DNA of 64,000 nucleotides from an uncultured Actinomycetes bacterium (lineage in GTDB: Bacteria > Actinomycetota > Geothermincolia > Fen-727 > JACVIW01): NCBI GenBank assembly GCA_937127245.1, contig CAKZLU010000002.1, forward strand, positions 1-64,000, written 5' to 3'. The stretch's first letter is position 1; every line of letters begins with the position of its first letter. Position numbers and translations under genes: made by a program. The notes beneath the pieces were generated by a model. It ran no database searches. It was not told where the DNA came from and saw nothing but the letters and a program-made list of their open reading frames with translations. Below are positions 26,611 to 34,795 of this stretch, piece by piece.

Positions 26611-29055
26611 TCAGCCCGCACCCCTTTCTTTCGTCGCTTTGGCAAGTTCAACTTTCTTAACATATCTGAGGCTCGGTATCTGACACAACAAGAGAATCAT
26701 TATTATGCCCAGGGCAACCAGAAAATAACTTCTGCCGTACACCACGAGAGAAATCGTGAAATACTCGGTCTCCTGAAGGCTCATCGCATAGTTTGCGATC
26801 GCTATTCCCAGAAGAAAACCCGGAAATATTGAGAGAATGCCGAATATCAGATTCTCGAGCGTGGTCATCACCGATATTTTCCAGGACTCTGTCCCGATTG
26901 TTCTGATTGTTGCGATCTCTCTTTCCCTTTCTAAAATGTTAATCGTGATGGTATTAAAAGTTAAGGTGAAAGCCATGGTCAGAGCGAAGACAAGCATCAC
27001 ATAAACAATCATGTAAAGCATGCTTATGTAATGGTCCACTTCCCTTCTTATTTCTTCCAGGTCAATTATGGCTGCGAGCCCCGGTATTTTCTCAAGGTTT
27101 TTTCTAACCGCAGCCGCCTTGCCGGGTGCGGCTTTTATGTAAAAACCGCCTCTGCTCGTCTGTCCGTATCCCAAAACCTCGCGCGCTTCTTCACGGGTCA
27201 AATAGATAACATTTCCCATCGGCTCCTCTATGAACTCGCCAACGAGGAATTTCTTCTTGCCGAACGTTGTCTGGACAGTAATCCAGTCGCCAGATTTTAT
27301 TCCCTTCTTCTTGTTAAACCAGAGGTTCATGAGAACCCTTCTGTCGCTTAACTCCACCTCTTTCCTGTCCGGGGTATAAAAACGCTTGACCTTAGTGTCC
27401 TTCTTGACGCCCATCAACACGCTATCCATCGAATAACCGTTCCAGTGAATTTTGCAGTTGTAGGCTATGGAGGGTTCGACATGCAAAACCCCCGGAAGCC
27501 GTCTTATGCTGTCCTGGAGCGCTTCATCCCTTTGTCCGATTATGACCGCGACCATATCGAAGCGGTTGTTCAAAGCAAAACCGCGATTCATCGCGTCATT
27601 GGCGGTATCAAGAACTCCGAGAAAAACCAAAACGAGCATGACCGAGAACACAAGCCCAGTTACCGTAAAAAAGGTTCTTCTCCTGTTTCTGAACATGTTT
27701 CTAAGCGGCATCTTCAGAAACATTGGAAGGCGGGATATCGCAGGGATTATTTTCTCGATGAGCGGTAGCTTAAATACACGCTGAAGAGCTTCCCCTCGCA
27801 TCGCTATCGAGGGGTGAAGCCTCGCTGAACTCACCGCGGGGACAACGCCGGCCACGGCGCAGAAGAACAGGGAAAGGAAAAAGCCCTGAAATAAGACGGT
27901 CCAGAAAACCTTTATTTTTACAAGCGGTATCCCGATTGTGTCAGCATAAATTTTAGTGACCACGTAAGAAAGCCCGTAACCGCCGACGACCCCGAAAAAC
28001 GCCCCCAGAAGCCCTATCATGAGCGCGAAGGAAAGATAATGCATAAGTATTTGCCGCCTTGTATATCCTATCGCTCTCATCACGCCGATAAATGGTCTCT
28101 GTATATAGACGAGTCTTGAAAGAAGGATATATATGCTGAAGCATGCGATCGCGAGGAAAAGTATGGGGAAAAAAAGAGCGAAGCTCCTGAATCCCTCGAG
28201 GTCCATTTCAAGCATTCTATCGCCGATGTGTTCATCCCTGGTGATGACCTCTTTTATCCCGCAGTTCTTCATTTCTTCTTCGACGGAGGAGATGACCGCA
28301 TCCATGTTCTCTGGTTCATCCACCTTGAAGAGAACCTGATTGTAGTGCCCGGCGAGTTCAGCCACCTGCTGGACATCTCTGATCGGCATCCAGAGGATCG
28401 CCATGGAAGTGGCGGAAATCATTGCGCTGAAATCGCCTTTTTCTCCAGCCAGAACGATATACTCAGGGCTTCCCGCGACACCAATAATTTTCACAGGGAT
28501 TTCAGCGCCGTTCTTCCTGAGAAAGATCAAATCCCCTTGATGAAGGTCATAGAATTTCGCGAAATGGGATTCCGCAATGCATACGAGGCGGTCCCCCCGC
28601 TTGAAATATCTTCCCTCCTTTATGAGCAGGTCATCCACAATCGCTCTTTCAAAGGGCAATCCCGTTATTCTCCCAACAAGCCTTTTGCCGGAGGACAGTG
28701 ATATCGCCTCGTCTTTTCTTACCCTCGGGGTTACAAGACTTATGCCCCTTATTTTTTGAAGGGATGACACAACGTATTGCGGGATCCTATCAGCCTTTAC
28801 CCTGAAATCGGCGAAATTCAGCTTCTCGTAAGTGTACTCATAGGAAGTTTTCAGATTTCTGTAAGACATCGATGATGCAACAAATATGACAACCCCGATT
28901 GCCACAACAAGCGTGATCGCGAAAAATCGAAACTTCGCCTGAAATATCTCCCTTTTCAGTTTTAGCCTCATTGACGGTGTCGCTGTTTTCTCCATCCCTA
29001 AACGAGACCTTACCTTATCCGTCTTATTTTCGATTTTCCTTTCCAGGTCAGGCAT
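26611..29055 (-). CDS. FtsX/MacB-type ABC transporter permease
   Basis: An 814-residue permease with a duplicated FtsX layout. TM1 (about 45-62) is followed by a large extracytoplasmic MacB-like domain, then a three-helix bundle (about 293-420); a second unit has TM near 465-485, a periplasmic-type domain, and a final three-helix bundle (about 680-795). It ends in a basic tail. Such permeases export lipids or peptides, or drive mechanotransmission, together with a separate ATPase. No ATPase gene is near. ATG at 29055 follows GTAGGTGG and a promoter candidate lies 33 bases upstream. Confidence 0.88.
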   Translation of the reverse strand: MPDLERKIENKTDKVRSRLGMEKTATPSMRLKLKREIFQAKFRFFAITLVVAIGVVIFVASSMSYRNLKTSYEYTYEKLNFADFRVKADRIPQYVVSSLQKIRGISLVTPRVRKDEAISLSSGKRLVGRITGLPFERAIVDDLLIKEGRYFKRGDRLVCIAESHFAKFYDLHQGDLIFLRKNGAEIPVKIIGVAGSPEYIVLAGEKGDFSAMISATSMAILWMPIRDVQQVAELAGHYNQVLFKVDEPENMDAVISSVEEEMKNCGIKEVITRDEHIGDRMLEMDLEGFRSFALFFPILFLAIACFSIYILLSRLVYIQRPFIGVMRAIGYTRRQILMHYLSFALMIGLLGAFFGVVGGYGLSYVVTKIYADTIGIPLVKIKVFWTVLFQGFFLSLFFCAVAGVVPAVSSARLHPSIAMRGEALQRVFKLPLIEKIIPAISRLPMFLKMPLRNMFRNRRRTFFTVTGLVFSVMLVLVFLGVLDTANDAMNRGFALNNRFDMVAVIIGQRDEALQDSIRRLPGVLHVEPSIAYNCKIHWNGYSMDSVLMGVKKDTKVKRFYTPDRKEVELSDRRVLMNLWFNKKKGIKSGDWITVQTTFGKKKFLVGEFIEEPMGNVIYLTREEAREVLGYGQTSRGGFYIKAAPGKAAAVRKNLEKIPGLAAIIDLEEIRREVDHYISMLYMIVYVMLVFALTMAFTLTFNTITINILEREREIATIRTIGTESWKISVMTTLENLIFGILSIFPGFLLGIAIANYAMSLQETEYFTISLVVYGRSYFLVALGIIMILLLCQIPSLRYVKKVELAKATKERGAG

Positions 29056-29087
29056 CCACCTACTTCGCCCAGCGTAAAAAATTCCTC

Positions 29088-29116
29088 ATTATCATAATCG
29101 ATTCAAATAACTACAA
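29088..29116 (-). promoter_or_regulatory. Promoter of the FtsX-type permease
   Basis: On the minus strand, TTGTAG (29111-29116), 17-base spacer, GATAAT (29088-29093). This leaves a leader of about 26 bases before the ATG. Confidence 0.4.
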
Positions 29117-29538
29117 CATTATTCTTTATCACAATTCGTCACGATGCCGATTCTCATTGACCCTAAGTCTTCAATTAACTCACCCTCGCTTTTTTCCATT
29201 ATTAACCCGCTCGACCGTTATTCACACCGACTAACCCGGTCAAAAATTAGCGTGCAGAACGGTCTTATAACCTCTTACCAATATGTCCCATAAGATACAT
29301 TATGTAAACTTTTAACCATATGTTAAATGTTTTAGATTCAATAGCCTTTCCCCGCTGGAAAAGCGGATTTACTCGCGGTGAATATGCAAGTTTCGAGGTT
29401 GCTGGCATCTTTAATGGGAAACAGGGGCGCCAGTGAAATGCAAACAGGGCGAGGCAGTAAAATTGAGCTGAAAGTAGCGGGAGGTTGGAAGATATCCAAA
29501 TTTCTGTGAGCATTAAAATTTTGGATGAGGATAAGAGA
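29117..29538 (-). other. Intergenic region with adjacent inverted repeats
   Basis: No credible gene is visible; a 109-codon minus-strand frame overlaps the regulator gene and has no recognisable content. The stretch separates the Lrp-type regulator gene from the permease gene. It contains the two small inverted repeats listed separately, and a CCGCT/AGCGG hairpin near 29352-29368 without a T-tract on either side. Confidence 0.5.
29296..29326. repeat. Two adjacent palindromes, possible operator
   Basis: TACAT-T-ATGTA at 29296-29306 and TTAAC-CATAT-GTTAA at 29312-29326, both with perfect arms and centres 18 bases apart. They lie about 240 bases upstream of the permease gene and just downstream of a gene for a predicted DNA-binding regulator. 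An operator role is inference. Confidence 0.35.
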
Positions 29539-30108
29539 TCAGGATGATTTGACGGTCTCGTGTCTTTCAAGGACGTTTTTGAGGGTGTCCCCATACTCCT
29601 CGTTTAAGAAATACCCCATGTCATTATCGAAAACCACGAGTTCATCTCTTCTAAACTCGTCTTTCGCGCGCCTTGTTATGCTCGCTAACGTAATGGTCAA
29701 CTGATGAATATCGAACGTCTCATTGTCTAAATACGAGGAAAGTTCGTTGATAAGTTCAGGGATGAGCATTGGTCTCCCCTTCTGAACAAGTACTTTCAAC
29801 GTCGCAAGCTCAGTTTCATCACACTGGAAAACGTATTTTTCAAGCTCCGCATCTGTCCATGACTCCGGCTGCGGAACCATGACTATCCATGTTTCCGTGG
29901 ATTCGATACCTTCCACTCCCCTTATCGTTGACAGGATTGTGTTCTGAAGAGTTTCAAGGTCTGGTCCTCTGACTATTGCCACCACGTCACAGTGGCCTGA
30001 GACTCCTTCCACCGAATCAACTTGGGGCATATTTGAAAGCGTCCTCATCACGGTATCAAGTTTACCCGCTGCCACCTTAATCAGAACGTATGCCTTCTTT
30101 TTGTACAC
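29539..30108 (-). CDS. Lrp/AsnC ligand-binding domain protein with C-terminal winged helix
   Basis: A 189-residue protein. Residues 1-80 are a RAM domain, the ligand-binding half of Lrp/AsnC regulators (KAYVLIKVAAGKLDTVMRTL, then GHCDVVAIVRGPDLETL). The C-terminal half (about 95-180) looks like a winged helix: ELINELSSYL, then an arginine-rich recognition-like helix ITRRAKDEFRRDE and a wing ending in DMGYFLNEEY. Classical Lrp proteins have the HTH first, so this is the reverse order. The start is GTG behind AAGGGGGAAGG. It is 39 bases downstream of the acyl-CoA ligase on the same strand and may respond to a product of that enzyme. Confidence 0.75.
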   Translation of the reverse strand: MYKKKAYVLIKVAAGKLDTVMRTLSNMPQVDSVEGVSGHCDVVAIVRGPDLETLQNTILSTIRGVEGIESTETWIVMVPQPESWTDAELEKYVFQCDETELATLKVLVQKGRPMLIPELINELSSYLDNETFDIHQLTITLASITRRAKDEFRRDELVVFDNDMGYFLNEEYGDTLKNVLERHETVKSS

Positions 30109-30147
30109 GCAACCTTCCCCCTTTTAACTGATTTTCTAGGAATATTA

Positions 30148-31758
30148 CTACAATTTCGATACGTCCACCTTTTGAGCGAGTTCATCTCTTAAGACTCGTT
30201 TCAAAACTTTCAGGGTCATACCGTAGGGCATTTCGTCACGGATTTCCACGTATCTGGGAGCTTTGTATTCCGCAATATTTTCCCTACACCAGGCAAGCAA
30301 CTCATCGGGAGTCATGTTTTCGCCCCTTTTCAGGGTACAGACAGCCGCAACAACCTCAACTTTGGTTGGATGTGGGATGCCGACGATGGCCACGTCATCC
30401 ACTTTAGGATGCTGTCTTATTTCCTCCTCGACTTCCTTGGAGAAAACGGAGTAGCCGCCGGCTTTCACCACATCTTTCTTCCTGTCCACAAAATAGAGAA
30501 GTCCGTATTTACCCCGGTATGCCATGTCTCCAGTGTGAAACCATCCTCCTCTGAAAGCCTCTTCGTTCTTTGCGGAATCGTTCCAATATCCCTTCGTGAC
30601 GTTGGGACCGCGGACCACCAACTCGCCAGGCTTTCCCGGCGGAAGCCTCCTTCCTTCCTCATCCCACACCTGTACTCGCACCGGCGGAACCGCCAAACCG
30701 ACACATCCGTGTTTGAAATTTATTTTTCTGGTGCTGACCTTTATTGACGTTATGGGACTCGTCTCAACTTGACCGTATGCTTCAAAGAATATACCTCCAT
30801 ACCCAAGGAATTTCTTAATATGCTCAACCGGCATTGCGTCGGCTCCGCTTGCCCAGAGCCGAACGCTTGAAAGGTCGTAGGAATCGTTAGGATTTGCGTG
30901 AATTAGCATCGAATACATAGCCGGAACGCCGATAAACACAGAGGCTTTCCTTTTCTCAATGGCTTCAAGAACTTTTACGGGATGGAAGTATTTCATGAAA
31001 TATCCCTGCGCGCCTATGATGAAGCAAACCAGGGCCACGGCGAATCCCATTAAGTGCGCCGATGGCAGAGCGGATAAGCCGAGGTCCTTGTCGGTGACGG
31101 GCAAGACAGCGGCTGTAATCCTCTGGGTTGTGAGCAAATTGTGACTCGTCATCATGGCACCTTTCGGATAGCCCGTGGTGCCCGATGTGTAGAATATCGC
31201 AACCGTCTCGTCCCTGTGAATCCTGACGGGCTCAAGACTTGAGGAAACGTGATTTATTTCCTCATCCAGCGAAATGAAACCAGGGAGGCAGTCTTTACTG
31301 TTGCCGACCATTATCCATTTCTCAACCACCGGAATAGAGTCCTGGCTTTTTATGTTTGTGTCAAATACGTCTCGGTCAGTCACCATGAATCTCGCTTCGC
31401 AGTTTTCGGCTATGTATTTGATCTCCCCTCCCTTAAGCATATAGTTCAAGGGAACGGCGATCGCCCCCACCTTGAAACAGGCATAAGCGGTTAAGAGAAG
31501 CTCAATTCTATTCCCCGTGGCTATGACGACGCGGTCTCCCCTGTTTATTCCGTTCTTCTTAAGGACATTCCCGATGAGATTGACGAAATTTAAAATATCC
31601 TCGCTTCCAAACGCGCCGCCTTTGACCCTTGCGTAATCAAGCGGTTCGTCAAGCAAAACGATGTGTCTGTTACCGTGAACCGCAGCAACCTTGTCCCAGA
31701 AATTAGCCATGGAAAGACTCGGATCCAGAATAATTTTGAACTTACTCAACCAGGACAT
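30148..31758 (-). CDS. AMP-forming acyl-CoA synthetase
   Basis: A 536-residue adenylate-forming ligase of the ANL superfamily. The P-loop-like A3 motif YTSGTTGYPKGAM is intact, as are YGQVE (A5 region), GGWFHTGDMA (A7) and the hinge DRKKDVVKAGG (A8), with C-terminal lysines in LKVLKRVLR. It most likely activates a medium- or long-chain fatty acid or aromatic acid to its CoA thioester; substrate is not readable. The frame extends 22 codons upstream, but ATG 31758 sits seven bases after a consensus TTAGGAGG, so that is the start. Confidence 0.9.
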   Translation of the reverse strand: MSWLSKFKIILDPSLSMANFWDKVAAVHGNRHIVLLDEPLDYARVKGGAFGSEDILNFVNLIGNVLKKNGINRGDRVVIATGNRIELLLTAYACFKVGAIAVPLNYMLKGGEIKYIAENCEARFMVTDRDVFDTNIKSQDSIPVVEKWIMVGNSKDCLPGFISLDEEINHVSSSLEPVRIHRDETVAIFYTSGTTGYPKGAMMTSHNLLTTQRITAAVLPVTDKDLGLSALPSAHLMGFAVALVCFIIGAQGYFMKYFHPVKVLEAIEKRKASVFIGVPAMYSMLIHANPNDSYDLSSVRLWASGADAMPVEHIKKFLGYGGIFFEAYGQVETSPITSIKVSTRKINFKHGCVGLAVPPVRVQVWDEEGRRLPPGKPGELVVRGPNVTKGYWNDSAKNEEAFRGGWFHTGDMAYRGKYGLLYFVDRKKDVVKAGGYSVFSKEVEEEIRQHPKVDDVAIVGIPHPTKVEVVAAVCTLKRGENMTPDELLAWCRENIAEYKAPRYVEIRDEMPYGMTLKVLKRVLRDELAQKVDVSKL

Positions 31759-31859
31759 TTTTCCTCCTAAATATGAGTACCGCTTTTGCTGTTTCAAATA
31801 TTTTAATACAGGTGAACATTTCAATCCCTAAAATTTTCCGATATTTTTCGAGATTAGAG

Positions 31860-31964
31860 ATGGCCTCTGTCCTACTCCCTTGCGGGAAATGTGATGATCG
31901 AGCATGTCTTTCTTGCGCGCATAAGAACCCGAGGCTCTGTGAGCTTCAGTTTCATAAAGGATAA
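31860..31964 (+). CDS. Possible cysteine-rich small protein
   Basis: A 34-codon frame from ATG 31860 carries five cysteines in a CxxC-x4-CxxC-x7-C-like pattern (CGKCDDRACLSC, then RLC), reminiscent of a zinc or FeS knuckle. The ribosome-binding site is poor (GAGATTAGAG directly before the ATG) and the frame could be chance or a decayed gene. It lies upstream of the AcsE-like gene on the same strand. Confidence 0.25.
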   Translation: MASVLLPCGKCDDRACLSCAHKNPRLCELQFHKG

Positions 31965-32001
31965 TAGGACACGTCCAATTTATTTGAAGAATGCGTGCGT
32001 A

Positions 32002-32007
32002 TATAAT
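32002..32007 (+). promoter_or_regulatory. Possible -10 element for the methyltransferase gene
   Basis: A consensus TATAAT at 32002-32007 lies 72 bases before the ATG at 32079. At 17-base spacing the -35 position reads TTTATT, which is weak. Confidence 0.3.
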
Positions 32008-32078
32008 CTGCTAAAGCTAATTTGACATGGGGCTGTTTTCGCTTCAGAGCACGGGGCGCTTCCGGAAAGGGATTAAAG

Positions 32079-32882
32079 ATGATAATAATAGCGGACCGCA
32101 TTAACAGTATCAGCCCGCGCATACGCGGCGCCATCGAGAATAGGGACCGAGATTACATCAGTGACCTTGCGGCTTTCCTTGAGGACCGCGGCTCAGATTA
32201 CATTGACGTGAACGTTTCAACCTGTCGAGGTAGCGAAGAAGAAAATATGCTCTGGGCACTTGAGACCGTAAGAAGCAGGGTCAGCAAGCCTCTGTCTATC
32301 GATTCTTCGGAACCGGGCGTGATCCACTCGGCTCTCGAACAGCTCGACGAGAAAGGCCTGATCATCAACTCGATTAGCGGGGACCGTCGCACAATAGAGG
32401 AACTCGTCCCGATAGCGGTCGAGCGTGAATGTCTCATTATAGCGCTTGCGATGGATGAGAAAGGAATACCCGATAGTCCTGAGAAAAGAGTCGAGATCTG
32501 CTTGCGCATAGCTGATGAGGCGCTTTCACTCGGGCTAAAAACGGAAGGAATTATGTTCGACCCTCTTCTCAAACCAGTCAGCGTTGACGCAAAAGCCGGA
32601 CAAGTCGCTCTGAGCACCTTGAAGCTGCTGAAAAGTGAGCTAAGGGGCGCAAAAACCGTGGTTGGCTTAAGCAACATTTCATACGGTTTGCCCTCAAGAC
32701 AGTTAGTAAACGCTTCCTTTCTTTCCATGGCGCTCTATGTAGGACTTGATGCGGCTCTACTTGATCCCGGCGAAGACGCGGTTATGTCTTTGCTGAAAGC
32801 CACCGAAGCCGCGCTCGGACTCGATCCATACTGCAGAGAATACATAAGCTATTATCGGAAATTCTTGAAGCCTCAAAAGTGA
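32079..32882 (+). CDS. AcsE-like methyltetrahydrofolate methyltransferase
   Basis: A 267-residue pterin-binding TIM-barrel protein. It resembles AcsE, which moves the methyl group of methyl-tetrahydrofolate to the corrinoid iron-sulfur protein in the Wood-Ljungdahl pathway: IIIADRINS at the start, DYIDVNVST, SIDSSEP, INSISGD and the pterin-contacting GLSNISYGLP. The length equals that of AcsE. MetH-type and dihydropteroate synthase domains share the fold, so the acceptor is not certain. ATG 32079 follows GGAAAGGG; an upstream TTG at 32022 would have no ribosome-binding site. No CODH/ACS genes lie nearby. Confidence 0.82.
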   Translation: MIIIADRINSISPRIRGAIENRDRDYISDLAAFLEDRGSDYIDVNVSTCRGSEEENMLWALETVRSRVSKPLSIDSSEPGVIHSALEQLDEKGLIINSISGDRRTIEELVPIAVERECLIIALAMDEKGIPDSPEKRVEICLRIADEALSLGLKTEGIMFDPLLKPVSVDAKAGQVALSTLKLLKSELRGAKTVVGLSNISYGLPSRQLVNASFLSMALYVGLDAALLDPGEDAVMSLLKATEAALGLDPYCREYISYYRKFLKPQK

Positions 32883-32953
32883 AATGTTTCAATGTTTCAG
32901 TCTTTCAAACATAAAGGTGACTCTAAATAAAACCCTGTCAGGAGAAGATGAAG

Positions 32954-33415
32954 ATGGGCAAATCAACAAATAAAGGACTCGAAAAAAGAGCACTTTACGG
33001 CATTTCGATTGGAGCTACACTCGCCATTGTGTTTGGGTCCTTTTTGGTTATTGCCGGGAGTATCACTACCTGGGCTGACGATCCCGTACTTGGGCTTCTG
33101 TCGAAAAAAGGCATTGAGTTCCGCGGGATAAGTCCATCAGACGGAATCATCACTCTGGTACTTGGCGCCCTTTCTTTTGCGGGTTTGGCGGCGGTAATCA
33201 TTTCAAAAAGCAAGCGCATTGCGCGAATACCAGTCGCTATTTTCGCTATTCTTTTTATCTTTTCCCTTTTTGAAATACTAAATCTCTTACCGGCACGGGG
33301 TATCCTCTCCCCCGGCAGGGGCATATATATGATACTTGGAGGCAGCGTCGCTGGTTTCTTATGCAGTCTGTCCTGCTATAACATAATCGCTGATTCGATC
33401 AGTCGGCAAGGGTGA
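32954..33415 (+). CDS. Small four-helix membrane protein
   Basis: About 153 residues with hydrophobic segments near 18-37, 63-85, 90-113 and 125-148 and a short extracytoplasmic loop after the first (ITTWADDPVLGLLSKKGIEFRG). The layout resembles small four-helix proteins common in actinobacteria, but I cannot name a family or function. AGGAGA at 32940-32945 sits eight bases before ATG 32954; ATG 32948 is the alternative. It follows the methyltransferase by 71 bases. Confidence 0.7.
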   Translation: MGKSTNKGLEKRALYGISIGATLAIVFGSFLVIAGSITTWADDPVLGLLSKKGIEFRGISPSDGIITLVLGALSFAGLAAVIISKSKRIARIPVAIFAILFIFSLFEILNLLPARGILSPGRGIYMILGGSVAGFLCSLSCYNIIADSISRQG

Positions 33416-33478
33416 CGGCGGTGCAATTTTTCTGAAATCTCACCGATACTTTGAAGAGCAAAATTTATCTTTGGCTTT

Positions 33479-34795
33479 TTACTCATAATATTTTGGGTAT
33501 TTCCGATATTTTTCATACTCCATTTTCGCCCTTACCCCGGCAATCCCAAATCGCACAAGCAGCGGAAAATGCCGGTAACCCCTGATGATTTTACCTGCCA
33601 GATAAACCGGCGAGACGGGGAAAGGTCTAACGGAAAGTCCAGTGACCGTCTCTCTTTGCCCAATGATTCCAGCTCGAATCATTCTGTCGATGTCTGAGAG
33701 ACGCATTTTGTCCACGCTTCTTCTTATTACATCGTAATAGGCGATCAGCGCCCCTCTCCCCCTTGCAAACTCGGACACGTAAGTCCACAGCGCTTTTCTG
33801 TCATATCTCTTGATTTCCAAGGCATGAATAATGTTTCTCGCCGCGATCTCTGCCGCTATTACAGCAGATGCAAACCCTGAACCGTGAATTGGCACAGTCT
33901 GAAAGGCGCTGTCCCCGATTGAAATAATCCCGTTCCCAACCGGACAATTGTGCGGGCTTCTAATCGGTATCGGACCCTCTCCGCCGTATAGAACCTCACC
34001 CGTGAACGGCATTTTGTCAATGATTGTGTCGATCATTTCCGCGCAGGTTCTTTTGCCCCCCGCATCAGGCTTTGCGCCTACAAGAATATCAACAAAAAGG
34101 TCTTTTAAATCCAGAAAAACCGACTCAATGGAATAAGGTCCCCGCGCGCCTGACCTGTCAATTCTGACACCGTCTCTGTAGGGCTTACATATCATTTCCT
34201 CGGATAATAAATCTTTCCTCACCGACCTCACTTCTCTCCTCGCGAAAACAATATCCTCTGGCTCAATGCTCTCATTCATTCTCCAGTGATCTGGCGTGCG
34301 TGTGCGGAGTGCCGCGTTTATACCAGTGCAGTCAGCCACGATTCTGGCGTAAATCTTCTCCTTTGCGCCGCTTGAATCACGTGATTCCAACCCCACAACA
34401 CAGTCCCGGTTTAAAATTGGCGAGCATGCCTCTCGTCCGCACATCAGGGTAATTCCAGCATTTACCGCCCTGTTCAGAACTTCCCGGATATAAAGGTCAT
34501 TCTTGACGCTGACCAGCGGCACTCTTTCGATCTCTATCATAGTCTGCATATCGGAAGTAGCCAGGAAGTGTTCTCGGGGCTTTTTCCATAAAGAATCTTT
34601 CGTTGGGAAAGGGATGTTTGCCCGCGAAAAACACCCTTCCTCAACATCCACCACCCAATTTCTGTCTCTGGCGGGTGCCTCTTGTTTTTCTAAAAGCAAT
34701 ACGCTGGCTCCCCCTGCCGCCATCCTGTAAGCGAGAGCCGCACCTGCAGGACCCGCGCCAGCGATGATTAAGTCGAAATCTCTCTGGTCCGTCAA
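33479..34795 (-). CDS. FAD-dependent oxidoreductase (geranylgeranyl reductase-like)
   Basis: A 438-residue flavoprotein with a Rossmann FAD motif GAGPAGAALAYRMA near residue 13, a mid-region DCTGIN, and the second FAD motif ISIGDSAFQTVPIHGSGFASA. This arrangement fits the geranylgeranyl reductase/FixC group, which reduces isoprenoid or related double bonds or passes electrons to quinones; the substrate is unknown. The start is TTG, directly after the stop codon of the MBL gene upstream, so the two are one operon. Confidence 0.82.
   Translation of the reverse strand: MTDQRDFDLIIAGAGPAGAALAYRMAAGGASVLLLEKQEAPARDRNWVVDVEEGCFSRANIPFPTKDSLWKKPREHFLATSDMQTMIEIERVPLVSVKNDLYIREVLNRAVNAGITLMCGREACSPILNRDCVVGLESRDSSGAKEKIYARIVADCTGINAALRTRTPDHWRMNESIEPEDIVFARREVRSVRKDLLSEEMICKPYRDGVRIDRSGARGPYSIESVFLDLKDLFVDILVGAKPDAGGKRTCAEMIDTIIDKMPFTGEVLYGGEGPIPIRSPHNCPVGNGIISIGDSAFQTVPIHGSGFASAVIAAEIAARNIIHALEIKRYDRKALWTYVSEFARGRGALIAYYDVIRRSVDKMRLSDIDRMIRAGIIGQRETVTGLSVRPFPVSPVYLAGKIIRGYRHFPLLVRFGIAGVRAKMEYEKYRKYPKYYE

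Larger units (their letters stand above)
31759..32078. other. Divergent intergenic region
   Basis: This 320-base region separates the minus-strand acyl-CoA ligase from the plus-strand methyltransferase. It holds the ligase ribosome-binding site, a -10 candidate for the methyltransferase and a short cysteine-rich frame, both listed separately. No clear promoter for the ligase was found. Confidence 0.5.

Noticed and set aside
29350-29370. A CCGCT/AGCGG hairpin as terminator of the Lrp-type gene.
   Set aside because: Neither strand has a T-tract after the stem, and it lies about 170 bases from the gene end.
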